DNA from: Luidia sarsii
Taxonomy: Eukaryota; Echinodermata; Asteroidea; Paxillosida; Luidiidae
Length of the DNA: 64,000 nucleotides
Reading direction: 5' to 3'
Assembly: GCA_949987565.1 (NCBI GenBank)
Contig: OX465101.1
Coordinates: 24,478,543-24,542,542 of the forward strand
Within the stretch, counting starts at the first letter, position 1; each line of letters begins with the position of its first letter. The notes beneath the pieces are model-generated. The model was not told where the DNA came from. It did not search any database and saw only the letters and a list, made by a program, of their open reading frames with translations. Positions 53,796-62,690 of this stretch are shown piece by piece. The position numbers were made by a program, and so were the translations under genes.

Positions 53796-53927
53796 ATGGC
53801 GACGGACACAGTGCGCGGACGGCTGTGGGCCGATGAAGAATTGAAGTTATTTTTAGATATCTGGGCCAGTGAGGAAATATTAACGAAATTGGACGGTACC
53901 ACCAGAAACACAGCGATGTTCAACAAT
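53796..53927 (+). pseudogene. Myb/SANT-like (trihelix) first exon, isolated
   Basis: The ATG (context GCAAAATGG) opens MATDTVRGRLWADEELKLF, then LDIWASEEILTKLDG and TTRNTAMFNN, 44 codons. The pattern W-x2-E-E-x-(8)-IW-x2-E-x-I plus RN matches the first two helices of Myb/SANT-like DNA-binding domains (Myb_DNA-bind_4 type), as found in Harbinger-associated Myb-like proteins and many related host genes. The exon ends at AAT followed by GTACGT, a good 5' splice site, and the third helix (usually RT-x2-QC) is not found downstream before the element ends. It is therefore either a captured first exon or the remnant of an autonomous element's accessory gene. There is no stop or frameshift within the exon. 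Confidence 0.6.
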
Positions 53928-54002
53928 GTACGTGTGCACGTGCATGTGTGCAGTACATGTACAGTACATGTACATGTACATGTACATGTACACATGTATG
54001 CA
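53928..54002. repeat. TACATG palindromic microsatellite (right of exon)
   Basis: It begins exactly at the proposed splice donor (GTACGTGTGCACGTGCAT) and continues as TACATG repeats. Its first bases resemble the start of the left block at 53552 (TGTACGTGTGCAGTACAT), so the two blocks may be related copies on either side of the exon region. Confidence 0.88.
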
Positions 54003-54189
54003 TAGAGGTTGTACCGTTGCAAGAGTCCATCGGATTTCGCGCGTCATGGCCGGGCTGACGTTCTACTGCGCATGACTACTGACTTATGTGGATAACCTTT
54101 GGAGAGCGCTTCCGCTGCTCCACGCGCGATCAACGCGGGATCAGGATCCAGTGTAAACGCGGCACTGGATCAGATCCTCCGTGACCGCA

Positions 54190-54227
54190 GGATCTGATCC
54201 TCCTCGCGGGATCAAGTGTAAACGCAG
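54190..54227 (-). repeat. Right terminal inverted repeat of nested element
   Basis: Read on the minus strand it starts CTGCGTTTACACTTGATCCC and pairs with 53291-53328 at 37 of 38 positions. Confidence 0.85.
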
Positions 54228-54617
54228 TGTAACGAGTCGGTCAGAGGGGGAGCGGCCGAGGGCTCGCCTCGTGGGGGTGGGGACTCCCAGGAGAGGCCGA
54301 GGGACATACAAGCGGAGGCCAGGAGGTTTGTGGACGCGGTGCCTCTCCCCGGGGTTGGTGGCCCCGTCATCGGCTGCCCGGCGAAGGGCTGTGGCCGAGA
54401 GTTCGCCATCTGGGTTCACCTCAAGCTGCACATCGGCTCGGACCATGAGGGGCCGGTACCTGTTCAGGTTGCCTGCCCCTTCTGCTCTGAAAAGCCAGAC
54501 CCCCCTTCAAGTCCTGAAGAAACCTGCCAGTTTCTTCACTGACTCCTTTTCTGTCCTTTAATCCCCCTTCCATTTTTTTGCTCCGTCGTGGTCTCTTTCC
54601 TCTCCTTTACCTTCAAT

Positions 54618-57600
54618 ATGATTTCTTTTCTTTCACTAAATGTTAACGGAATGCGTGACCCTGCGAAGCGTCGCGCTGTCTTTGACATCTGTTCTTCCTT
54701 TGATATTTCTTTCCTCCAGGAGTGCCACATCTCGACGGAGAAGGATGTTCTGTCCTGGAAGGCTGAGTGGAAGGGTCACCTTCATGCCAGCCTAGGCAGC
54801 CCTGCATCCTGTGGCACCATTCTCCTCACCTCTTCTCGTTCTAACCTTTCCCTTTCAGATCTCTCTTCCGACAGCAGTGGTCGTGTCGTCTCCGGAGTCC
54901 TCGAGACTTCGGGGACAGAGCTGAGGCTGATCAACATCTACGCCCCAAACGACACTGCTGGCAAAACCTCTTTTTTCTCTGACCTGTCTTTTTTTTCTCA
55001 GGAAACCTGCCTGTCTTGCTGGGTGGCGATTTCAACTGCGTGTTGGACAGCCAGCAAGAGTGGGTCATTCTTGCCTTCGTGGGTGAGTCGTGCCTCGGCG
55101 GCCAAGAAGACCTGGCCCAGTTGACACGAGATTTCGACCTGTTGGACGACTGGAGGCAGCTCCATCCTGGAGAACGTTCCTTCACCTGGAGGAATGCCTC
55201 AAACTCCATCCAGAGCCGCCTGGACATGTTCTATCTGTCTTCTGCTTGCCTCCCTGTGACTCCATCTTGGAGTGGTGGGATTACGTCAAGGATCGTAGCA
55301 AGTCCTTGATCGTCTCCCACTCCTGCCGCCTCGCGAGAGACCGCCGTAAAGTCAAAAAATGTCTTCTTGCCTCCTTTTCACAGGTCACCGCCAGACTGGA
55401 CGGGGGTTCGAGGGACCCCGATCTGTTGGCTGAGAGGGAGCGGATCAAGGCCGCGCTCTCGGACCTCGACGCCGTTCGGTCTGAGGGGGCCAGAGTGCGG
55501 TCCCGCATCCAGCAGCTGATGGACGGGGAAAGTCCCACCGGGCACTTCTATCGCCTGGAGTTCGGCAATCGGAAGGCTTCTACCATTCCTGCGGTCAGGC
55601 TGGCTGACGGTACGGTGTCTTCCTCTCCGGAGGACATCACAGACACGTACCTTCAGTTCTATTCTTCTTTGTATTCGGCGGAACCAGTGTCCGAAGGTTC
55701 ACGGTCCTTTTTTTCTGGACGGGCTGACGGACACGGTTCCTGAGGTTGAAGCGGACGAGTTGGAAGCCCCGCTGCGTCTGTGTGAGCTTACATCAGCTCT
55801 GCACAGTATGCGCAGGGGCAAGACGCCGGGGGCGACGGGCTCCCCAAGGAGTTTTACTCCACCTTCTGGGACCTCCTGGGCCCAGACCTTCTTGAGGTCT
55901 TTGCGGCCCGCTTTTGAGTTGCGGGCCCTTCCGGCTTCTCAGAGGTGTGGCATCGTCACCCTCTTGAATAAGTCGGGGGACCCGCTCCTCCCCAAGAACA
56001 AGCGACCCATCTCTCTCCCGAACGTGGACTATAAGATCTTGTCCAAAGTTCTCTGTACTCGTCTGGGCGCCGTCCTGCCCTTCCTTGTGAGTCCCTTTCA
56101 GACGTGCGGAGTCGTGGGTCGCTCGATTCACGACAACGCTTGTCTGCTGAGGGACTTGGCTTCTTATGTTCAAGACCGTTCCCTTAACTCTCTCTTCATT
56201 TCTTTGGACCAGGAGAAAGCGTTCGACCGTGTCGACTGGTCCTTCCTCCTGGCGACTTTCCGGCGGTTGGGATTCGGGCCGGGCTTTGTCCGTTGGCTGG
56301 GGATCCTCTACGGGAATATCTCGTCGAGGGTCCTGGTCAATGGGCATCTGTCTGAGTCCTTCTCCCTCCGCCGAGGTGTCCGCCAGGGCTGCCCTCTGTC
56401 GCCGCTGCTGTACGTGATCTTCATCGAGCCGTTTGCCGCGGCGGTGCGTCGGGATCAAGGGATCCACGGCGTCCACCTGCCGGGCAGCGGCTCGGTGGAG
56501 TGCAAGATCGTGCAGTACGCGGACGACACGACATGCGTCATCCGTGTTGTCCCCTCCTTGAGGCGCCTCTTCCAGCTGGTCAGCCTCTTTTCAGAGGCCA
56601 GCGGTTCCAGGCTTAACTCCTGCAAGTCAGAGGGGCTCATTATGGGCCGGTGGTGGCAGGACCTCCCGGCAGTGGCCCCCATCGGGTGGACGGCGGGGCC
56701 GAACAAGGTCTGCGGATTTTGGTTGGGCCCCGGCGACCTCGCCACTCGGAACTGAGAGGATAGGATCGCTACAATGGAGTCGACTGCCGACAAGTGGATG
56801 AGGCGTAGGCTTTCCCTCATAGGCAAGGTCAGCGTCATCAACACCGTCCTGTGTTCCTTTTATGTTGCCCCTGTTTATCCTCTCCCCCCGCCTCTCACGA
56901 GGTGGATTAACTCTATTCTTTTTTAATTTCTTTGGTCAGGGAAGACGGAGCTCGTGCGTCGGACTGTCGTCTGTCAGCCAGCAGCAGCTGGTAGACTGGG
57001 CGTGGTCGACGTGCAGCTCAAGTGCGACAGCTTCCATCTGAGGAGCCTGCGCCTCCTCCTGTCGCCCGACGGTCCTCCCTGAGCAGCGCTTCAATTACAG
57101 CGGGTGCTCCATCGCAGCGTCTCGTCCAACTCTCGTCCTCGCTCCCTCACTCATCCCCCCCCCCACTACAAATCTTTCTGTCGCCTTGTCTTTCGTATCT
57201 TCGCCCTCTCTCCTCAGTTCAACTGGGCAGCCGCGTCGGTCTCCGGACTGTACGCGGTCCAGTTGAACTCCATCTCTCCGGAGCGGCCCTCTCACGCCGC
57301 TCCAAACTCCACCATTAATTTTGCCTTTTTTTCTTCTTCCCAAGCAGGTCACGCCCTGAGGGACTTCAACTGGCTAGTGCTCTGGGATGCAGTGAAGACA
57401 GGCCATCGTCTTCGGACCTGGGGGATCGGCCGTGACAAATGCCCCTTTGGGCACTGCGGTGAGTCCGAGACCCTCCTTCACCTCCTGTGGCAGTGCCCCT
57501 TTGTTTCTGAGGCCGTGGGGAGTAAGGTTTTAGGTCCTTCCTTTCACCTGTCGCTGGGCATGGTCCTTTTCGCCGAGGGACTTGCTCCCAAGAACCCCCA

Positions 57601-57850
57601 TTCACTCTTCGTCTGGTTCACCATCTAGGTGATCAAGTGGAAAATTTGGACCTCTCGCTGTCTTGCTCTCTACGAGCGGAAACACCTTGATAGGGAGTCT
57701 GTCCTCCGACTGTCCAAGGCGTTTGTGAGGGACCGTCTCAAGACGGACCTCCTGCCCCTGGACCCCGATGTCTTTCTTGCCACCTGGGCTGTAGGGGGCG
57801 GTCTTTTCCGCATTTCCGATAGCCGGATCACCTTCATGTCTATACTTTGA
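54618..57850 (+). pseudogene. Retrotransposon ORF2 (EN, RT, C-terminal zinc knuckle), broken
   Basis: ORF2 nicks the target and copies the element RNA there. The ATG at 54618 gives MISFLSLNVNGMRDPAKRRA (EN motif LNVNG), then FLQECH, LRLINIYAPND, GGDFN (55022-55036) and SRLDMFYLS. A slip in a T run near 54990 changes frame. At about 55262 the EN C-terminus, with its expected SDH motif, is missing: the text jumps to LEWWDYVKDRSK, the linker before RT. RT has GKTPG, KRPISLPNVDYKILSK, SLDQEKAFDRVDW (Asp codon 56207), RRGVRQGCPLSPLL and YADD (56516-56527). A +1/-1 pair near 55829-55915 hides DGLPKEFYSTFWDLLGPDLL. Stops in frame: TGA 56753 (for Trp), TAA 56924, TGA 57080, TAG 57626. The C-terminal C-x4-C-x7-H-x4-C knuckle is at 57440-57496. 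The final stop is at 57848. Confidence 0.88.
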
Positions 57851-57911
57851 TTTTCCCCTGTGTGTGTGTTTAAAGTTTCTCCTTTTCTTCTTTTTCAATA
57901 AATAAATAAAA
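57851..57911 (+). other. Retrotransposon 3' UTR and AATAAA-type tail
   Basis: A short T-rich and (GT)n-containing 3' UTR follows the ORF2 stop and ends in AATAAATAAATAAAA (57897-57911). An A-rich simple tail is the usual 3' terminus of L1/Tx1 elements and also contains polyadenylation signals. Confidence 0.75.
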
Positions 57912-58085
57912 TTGCGTGTTGCCACGCCCATTTTTGATACCATAAAAAACCACGACGCAAAGGATTTTTTTTTTATAGCGCCATCAATTGGTCATAAAAA
58001 CACATTCGTCAGCCGGACACTTTTACCCGCCGGACTGTTGATACCGTGACTAGTACGTGCTTACGTGTCCGTGTGTGTAGCCAGC
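57912..58085. other. Unassigned flank between two mobile elements
   Basis: This 174-bp segment holds A and T runs (a T9 run near 57967) and no gene or clear repeat. It should begin with any target-site duplication of the retrotransposon (ATTGCGTGTTGCC), but no matching copy was found near the 5' end. Confidence 0.5.
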
Positions 58086-58449
58086 TGTCCTGCCAAAAAG
58101 TGTCCCTGCCAAATACTGTCCGCTCATTAGCATACTGATCGCTGATTGGTTAGCGTTGGGACTAGGATTAGGGTCGTTAGGGTTAGGGTTTGGATTAGAA
58201 TTAGGATTGGGATTAGGGTTAGGATTAGGGTTGTTTGGGTTAGGGTTAGCGTTACGGTTACAGTTAGGGTCCAACGGTACCAAAGTGCCCAACGTTGCGT
58301 GTGTTAGGCCAGCAACCATACACAATGCGTGTGTAGTGCGCAACCATACCCCAACCACGGTGGTTGAATGTCATACGTATTGGACCAATCAGCGATCAGT
58401 ATGCTAATGAGTGGACACTATTTGGCAGGGGACACTATTTGGCATGACA
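58086..58449. mobile_element. MITE-like element with ~65-bp TIRs and telomere-like core
   Basis: The left arm (58086-58150) and right arm (58384-58449) are inverted copies differing at only a few positions and one indel. Both contain CTCATTAGCATACTGATCGC. Each arm carries two direct copies of a TGCCAAAtAGTGTCC-like unit. Read with three more bases, both ends begin CAG, as in many hAT elements, but no 8-bp target duplication is visible. The core is TTAGGG-like repeat. No coding capacity is supported; the Asn/Pro minus-strand and Gly/Leu plus-strand frames are repeat artefacts. Confidence 0.8.
58156..58270 (+). repeat. Degenerate TTAGGG telomere-like repeat
   Basis: A run of TTAGGG, GATTAGGG, TTGGGATTAGGG and similar units occupies the core of the inverted-repeat element. 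Because it lies between the arms, it was probably carried in as part of the element rather than being a fused chromosome end. Confidence 0.85.
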
Positions 58450-59470
58450 CCTGATATCTGAGCCCGACGGACATATGAGTCCGCCACACCTGTACGGGGA
58501 TTGGAGTTACTGGGAAACAATCTGTCGGCCTGGTCGGAGATAGTCACAACTTTCCTCCATGGTCACACCATGGTCCACTGAGGGCTACTCAGAGCTCCGT
58601 AACCTAAGCCACAGCTTACGAGGCTTGGGCCGCTACGTACAAGGTGTACTATTGTGTTTCTTGGGCTAGTATTGTATGTGTGTAGTTGCATGACTTGGAG
58701 CCCTAGAGAGGTTTATTGTTGCTAAGTATGGGGTACTTCTCGTGACGTACGAGTCTTCTTCTGGTTTATTACATCGGGTGAGTTGTCCCATTGGCCTCAA
58801 CCCTTGTTGTCGAAGCCTGCCTTGTGAGGTTTACTGGCCGGGTCATCATTATGACTGGCCCCCAAAAAGGTCTGCTTCCGGTTACCCGATCGAGCGACCG
58901 GCCCTATTTATATTCTTTAGACTGCGACCCTAAACCATTTTCAAGGAAACGATGAACAAACAATCATTGCGTAATATAAAGAGGGTGTCTCGTGACCATT
59001 GCTCGCCTGGTTTGTGATAATGATGTCAGGAATAGCCCGATGAGTACACGTACCGCAGTTGCGACCACTGTTTTATCAATAAACAATCGGATAAGATAAT
59101 TGTGCACTGCACGCGCGTTACGGGTTGCCGGAAGACGTACGTACACTATAGCTCGTCCGAATTACTATAGGCTCAACCGCTATTTTAACGGGCGACATTG
59201 AACAATTCGTCCCAGATTTCTTCCAAGAGTGCCGCCTACTGTGAGTGAGAACTTTTGGAATTTTGTTGTTCATATATTTACTTTATCAAAGGAGGGCATC
59301 TAGAAAAAGGGGAACGGAAGTTTTGTTCTGTTAAGCTTTATGTTTTCGCCGGTCGGACTATAACTTAAGAGCTTTACTTGAGTTGAGTGGAGTAATATAC
59401 TAATCAAGAGAGATGCAAACCCACATTGCATGAAACTGAAGACATTATATTGTGCCTTGATAATATATTT
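58450..59470. other. Non-coding segment, nothing recognised
   Basis: About 1 kb without a supported gene. A 17-bp hairpin CCATGGTCACACCATGG lies at 58557-58573. The 63-codon frame at 58742-58933 matches no family I know and lacks coding features. Confidence 0.5.
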
Positions 59471-60636
59471 CTTTAGCTGTACAGTACAGTACAGTTTAGG
59501 TCCTCATTTTGATGCTTTAGGCTTCATATGAGTCAGGACTCCTAGGTAGGAGCCTGGTGAAACCAGTCTTCGACTGTGTTTCTCTTTTAATCTGCTCAAT
59601 AGAAATTAGATCACCCAGTAGTCCTGAGATACCTATCAGGGATCTCGATAGTATGGGACTCTAGGGATAAAAAATAAACTAAGCTTGGTCAAATTTGTAT
59701 TTTCCCTACGACATATATGAGCTATGTATTTCAGATACTGAACATTAATATAATCCCGTAGTGGTTGACTTTTGGTTATTTTTTGTATTTCTGAGCAATA
59801 TGGTTGACTGCTCAATGCCTTCCACAATATTAACGTATGGTCAAAATTCTAACGTCATGCTCGATCTAACAACAAGTAGAAGTGGGTTTTTTTGGCAGAC
59901 TGGTAATTGTCTTGGTTGCCCTGATCTTCCACCCCCAGCACTCCCGTCCCTTTGACCTTCCCTACCCTTTTGTTTGTTTTCCCGAATCTCGAACCCCTCC
60001 CTTCAAGTGTGCATTTGCATCCCACTCCCTTCCCTTTTTGCCCTTCCTCTGTCATGTGCGTCAGGGCTTTTCTCCTGACTGTTTGTGTATGTCCTCATCA
60101 CTTTGCCTTTGAGAAACAGGTCCTGCTAGTATATAGGTTCGAAACGTCCGGTCCCTCTAACTTTTGAGATTCAAAATTACTTGAAGTTATAATGTCGATC
60201 CATTGCGTCACTTGCTTCACGTTGCACTCGCCTGCCAGACCGATGTGTTTTTTTGGAAACTGGATCCATGCAGTGGCAAAGCGGTGAAAGCCGAGGACTT
60301 CTGTTGCAGCATGGTCGATCTTTGTATTCCTTGCTTATATTGCCAGTACATGAATCAGTACACTGTCGTTTCCCCAGCCGACCTCGCTGGCACTTATTCT
60401 TATATGAGCAAGTTAATGTGCGCTCGCCGAGGTATGGGTTACCCAAACAACTATTCATCAATGTTCATACAATCATCAGAAACCTTTTCCACGGTCATCA
60501 TTCAGTAAGTGAATTTGTGTCAGCCGTCTGTCTGTCTCTGAACCGCTGATTTTTGGGGGGGTCTGCAGAATGTTGGTACATTAGGCCCAACAACCTTGGA
60601 ATCCTCCATGCTCCTATTGTGCACCATGCTCCTTGT
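59471..60636. other. Non-coding segment with pyrimidine-rich part
   Basis: A short GTACA repeat (CTGTACAGTACAGTACAGTT) lies near 59477-59496. The span 59925-60125 is C/T-rich (CTTCCCTACCC, CCCACTCCCTTCCC). TATATAGGTTCGAAACGTCC near 60130-60149 resembles the tail of some retroelements. None of the overlapping reading frames of up to about 100 codons has recognisable domains. Confidence 0.45.
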
Positions 60637-60750
60637 GCATGTACATGTACATACAGCGTGTAATGTTCTGTACATGTGCAGTACATGTACAGTATGCATG
60701 TACATGTACACACACAACATGTACATGTACATGCAGTACAAGTATACTGC
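60637..60750. repeat. TACATG palindromic microsatellite
   Basis: This is the same kind of GTACAT/ATGTAC repeat as in the nested element at 53.6 and 53.9 kb, again with CAGTACATGTACAGTA junctions. The overlapping Cys/Tyr/Met/Thr-rich frames on both strands are artefacts. Confidence 0.9.
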
Positions 60751-61550
60751 ACACAAACTACAGTGGATGTCTGAGACGATTTGTTGTCTTAAATCAATTT
60801 GTTTTGGAAATGCACATCGCAAATGGAATTTCACATTAATTGTTACATTGAACCTTGATCAACGCCATAATACACGAACACTAATACAATAATATTTTTT
60901 TAAGATTGACAAACTCAGTGCCTGTGAGTACTGCAGCAGTTGGCAGCGTTTAGGCGACCGAGCTAAAGGATAACTGATAGAGGGCGCCCTACACGCAAAA
61001 TGACCCATAACAATAATGGTACGTGCCAGATCCCCGAAGTAAGTTAGCTGACTTTGGATGCGAACAATTCAGTTCCATACTAAAAAGTCTCTGGGTTCTT
61101 GTGGCTGTACCGAAAATTTAGCTTGGACCATAATATCCAAGACAAAACTAACTGGGAATGGCAAAGAAAACTGTGAATGGACCAAGAACTGTGTCATCAA
61201 TCTCACTATCTGAGCTATCCATCATGCCCATGAGATCATAAAAGGGTACATTTCAAACTCCATTATTAGCAAAAGTTTACGATCATTTAGTTTAATTTTT
61301 TCACTGTAACTGATTCGGGAAAATGTGTATAAAAAAATTGCCATCTCATGAATATTAATGAGGCACTGAACTTCCACTGAAAATGGCACTGATTGACTAT
61401 TATAAATATTGTTTCAAATTGATTCGAAAAAAAAATTGAAAAGATCTGGTGTCGAGTTACGTCACGTTATCTCATTGGATGTTAAAAACAATTACGTATG
61501 AGTCACTGACGTACGATTTTCATTAAGAGAGAAAGTTCATGAAAAAATAA
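60751..61550. other. Non-coding segment, nothing recognised
   Basis: This is an A/T-rich stretch with A runs (61425-61440). GAGTTACGTCACG at 61453 resembles the AAGTTACGTC motif of the repeated segments downstream. No reading frame of note. Confidence 0.45.
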
Positions 61551-61625
61551 TGATGACGTCTTCAGGTATCAAGTTACGTCAATTCAAAGAGGCATGGTTT
61601 CCCTCAAAGGTTTTGTACACGTTTT
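61551..61625 (+). repeat. Diverged third copy of the downstream duplicated segment
   Basis: GATGACGTCTTCAGG, ATCAAGTTACGTC, AAAGAGGCATGG and TACACG appear in the same order as GTGACGTCGATCATCAGG, TTAAGTTACGTTG, AAAGAAGCCATAGG and TACACT at 61970-62030, and again from 63456. It is more diverged than the other two copies. Confidence 0.55.
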
Positions 61626-61678
61626 CCATTTTGGTATTTCTGCAGTTTCTAACATCTTTTTGGCAGTTCATTACATCT

Positions 61679-61924
61679 GGGGCCAATTTCATAGAACCGC
61701 TTAAGCGCCCAAATCTGCTGAAGCACATAAAGTCAGGGTTCGTAGGATCACCTTGCCAACCCAAACTTTGACTTTCGTTTCCTTCTAAGTAAAAAAGAGT
61801 GGAATACAAGTCAAAAGCAATTGACATCACATCGCGGTGCGGTTTGTAATCCTGCTTACACAAGGAAGACTTTTCCTGCTTAGCAGATTTTCACGCGTAA
61901 GCGGCTCTATGAAATTGGGTCCTG
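61679..61924. mobile_element. Short inverted-repeat element (ATTTCATA/GCTTAAGC type)
   Basis: The left arm reads CCAATTTCATAGAACCGCTT then AAGCGCCCAAATCTGCTGAAGC. The right arm is the diverged inverse complement (GCTTAGCAGATTTTC, GCGTAAGCGGCTC, TATGAAATTGGGTCC). Arms are about 45-50 bp. The intervening sequence has no coding potential I can support. From memory, ends of this type are abundant in marine deuterostome genomes; that is recollection and not a search. No target duplication was recognised. Confidence 0.6.
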
Positions 61925-62446
61925 ATTCTTAGAAGACCGTACACAGACGGTCCTGGCAGTAATTGGAATAGTGACGTCGATCATCAGGTGTTAAGTTACG
62001 TTGCTTTAAAGAAGCCATAGGTATACACTTTTTTGATAACTGTATTGCGCTTATGAATAACTGAGGGTTCTGAACTTTGGTTAAGAAAGGAGAAGGGAAT
62101 AGAAATCGTATTAATTTTTTCATCTTCATTATGTTGGAAATAATAACCAAGAGTCCAAATAATTATGAGGTCATTATTTTTCATAAAAAAATTATTAATT
62201 TGAGCACAATTCACGTGACATGAATTTAAAGGTACCTGCTTGGAAAGACCTTGTTACTGTCACTTTATCAGCTGCCACGTAACATGGGTGTAAAGTTGTG
62301 GTTTTCCCCTTGCGGTTTAGAACACGATTTTTGTCAACCATTCAATTTGCTGCTTCCCTCAATCTATATGATATCCGAATTTGTACCGTTTGATCAATGA
62401 TCATCAGCTTCGGTTGGTCTTCAATAATAATGTGTCAGTGTAATGC
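61868..62446 (+). repeat. Direct repeat copy 1 (579 bp)
   Basis: It matches 63351-63910 almost base for base from GACTTTTCCTGCTTA to TCAGTGTAATGC. It starts with the right arm of the inverted-repeat element and includes the hairpin GACCGTACACAGACGGTC near 61935. Compared with copy 2 it has about 11 extra bases after TACGTTGC (TTTAAAGAAG region) and a few extra bases near GTTGTGGTTTT. Confidence 0.9.
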
Positions 62447-62690
62447 CCTCGTAATCCAGGTTCGCGTCTTCGTATAGGGACACACGCGTTTGGTCGACTC
62501 GGCGGCCAAGGTCTAGGGGCCGCTGTGTTTCCTCCCTCACATGGCGCGTGGGTCTACGGGCCTATATGGATGAGGGCAGGGAAGGACGTGCGGTGGACCG
62601 GTACCGAGGCCTTAAGAGCTCTAATAGATCCGTGCACACGGGACGACCCTGGAGGTCCCGGGGATCTGAAAGCTTGGTCTGACACCGCAT
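62447..62690. other. GC-richer spacer between the direct repeats
   Basis: It begins with CTCGTAATCCAGGTTCGCGT, which recurs at about 63184 as CTCGTAATCCGGGTTCGCGT. It contains GGCGGCC, GGGGCCGC and a GGGAC/GTCCC inverted repeat. No gene, rRNA or tRNA could be recognised. Confidence 0.45.

Larger units (their letters stand above)
53291..54227 (+). mobile_element. Non-autonomous DNA transposon with 38-bp TIRs, nested in ORF1
   Basis: The left end starts CTGCGTTTACACTGGATCCC and the right end is its inverse complement, 37 of 38 bp matching (53291-53328 and 54190-54227). GTGTAAACGC also occurs internally at 53360, 53461 and 54151, and GATCAGATCC-type motifs crowd both ends, like subterminal transposase-binding repeats. 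The interior holds two TACATG microsatellites, a G-rich run and one Myb/SANT exon, but no transposase. Removing it rejoins ORF1 in frame. No convincing target duplication is seen; a TGA(T/C)CGACTC motif also flanks both ends in inverted orientation, so the true ends may lie slightly outward. The superfamily is not assigned. Confidence 0.82.
52028..54542 (+). pseudogene. Retrotransposon ORF1 (RRM, CCHC knuckles, zinc ribbon, C2H2), broken
   Basis: ORF1 proteins bind element RNA and chaperone target-primed reverse transcription. The start is taken at the ATG at 52028 (MPSRKSDCALLLQYEEV). A frameshift near 52160 leads into the RRM-like part (VDLGVDKIVRRRLSEYGEVI, then TRQYRMRIKSNIPSVLRIG). A TAA at 52456-52458, in the slot of a Gln codon, follows SYPG. 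Three CCHC knuckles follow: the first has Ser (52468-52470) for its first Cys, the second lacks its first Cys, and the third (CTSCGETGHNFRLC, 52570-52611) is intact. A frameshift near 52712 enters a Pro/Ser-rich linker. Then come CxxC pairs (SCRECGARLGG, VECVSCRG), a basic stretch, and after the inserted element a C2H2 finger (54374-54446) and a CPFC pair. The frame is the same on both sides of the insertion. The stop is at 54540-54542. Without the insert it is about 525 residues. Confidence 0.85.
51690..57911 (+). mobile_element. Decayed Tx1/L1-type non-LTR retrotransposon
   Basis: The order is promoter and U2-like leader, ORF1 with zinc knuckles, ORF2 with apurinic-type endonuclease (EN), reverse transcriptase (RT) and a C-terminal CCHC knuckle, then a T-rich 3' UTR and a tail of AATAAATAAATAAAA (57897-57911). 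This is the layout of the L1/Tx1 group, several families of which insert at fixed sites, including snRNA, 5S and tRNA genes. The copy is dead: ORF1 has a nonsense codon and frameshifts, ORF2 has an internal deletion, frameshifts and four in-frame stops, and a DNA transposon sits in ORF1. No target-site duplication could be recognised, so the 5' limit given is the promoter start and may be wrong. Confidence 0.85.

Noticed and set aside
53450..54022. Cys/His/Tyr/Val-rich frames of up to 190 codons on both strands
   Set aside because: They are translations of the TACATG microsatellites; only the 44-codon Myb/SANT exon in the plus frame is meaningful.
55793..56844. Minus-strand frames over the reverse transcriptase (227 and 129 codons)
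   Set aside because: Antisense to clear RT motifs and without similarity to known families.
58050..58358. Asn/Pro-repeat protein on the minus strand
   Set aside because: It is the translation of the TTAGGG-like core of the inverted-repeat element.
60120..60150. Hammerhead/Penelope-like tail (GGTTCGAAACGTCC)
   Set aside because: The GAAAC part is present but the CTGATGA core is not (CTGCTAG instead), and there is no flanking element.
60203..60508. 101-codon plus-strand frame with several Cys
   Set aside because: No domain, no conserved motif and overlapping frames of similar length; cysteine spacing fits no known knuckle or knottin.
62480..62660. 5S rRNA-like gene
   Set aside because: GGTCTACGGGCCTATATGG looked similar to a 5S start, but the remaining conserved 5S segments are missing.
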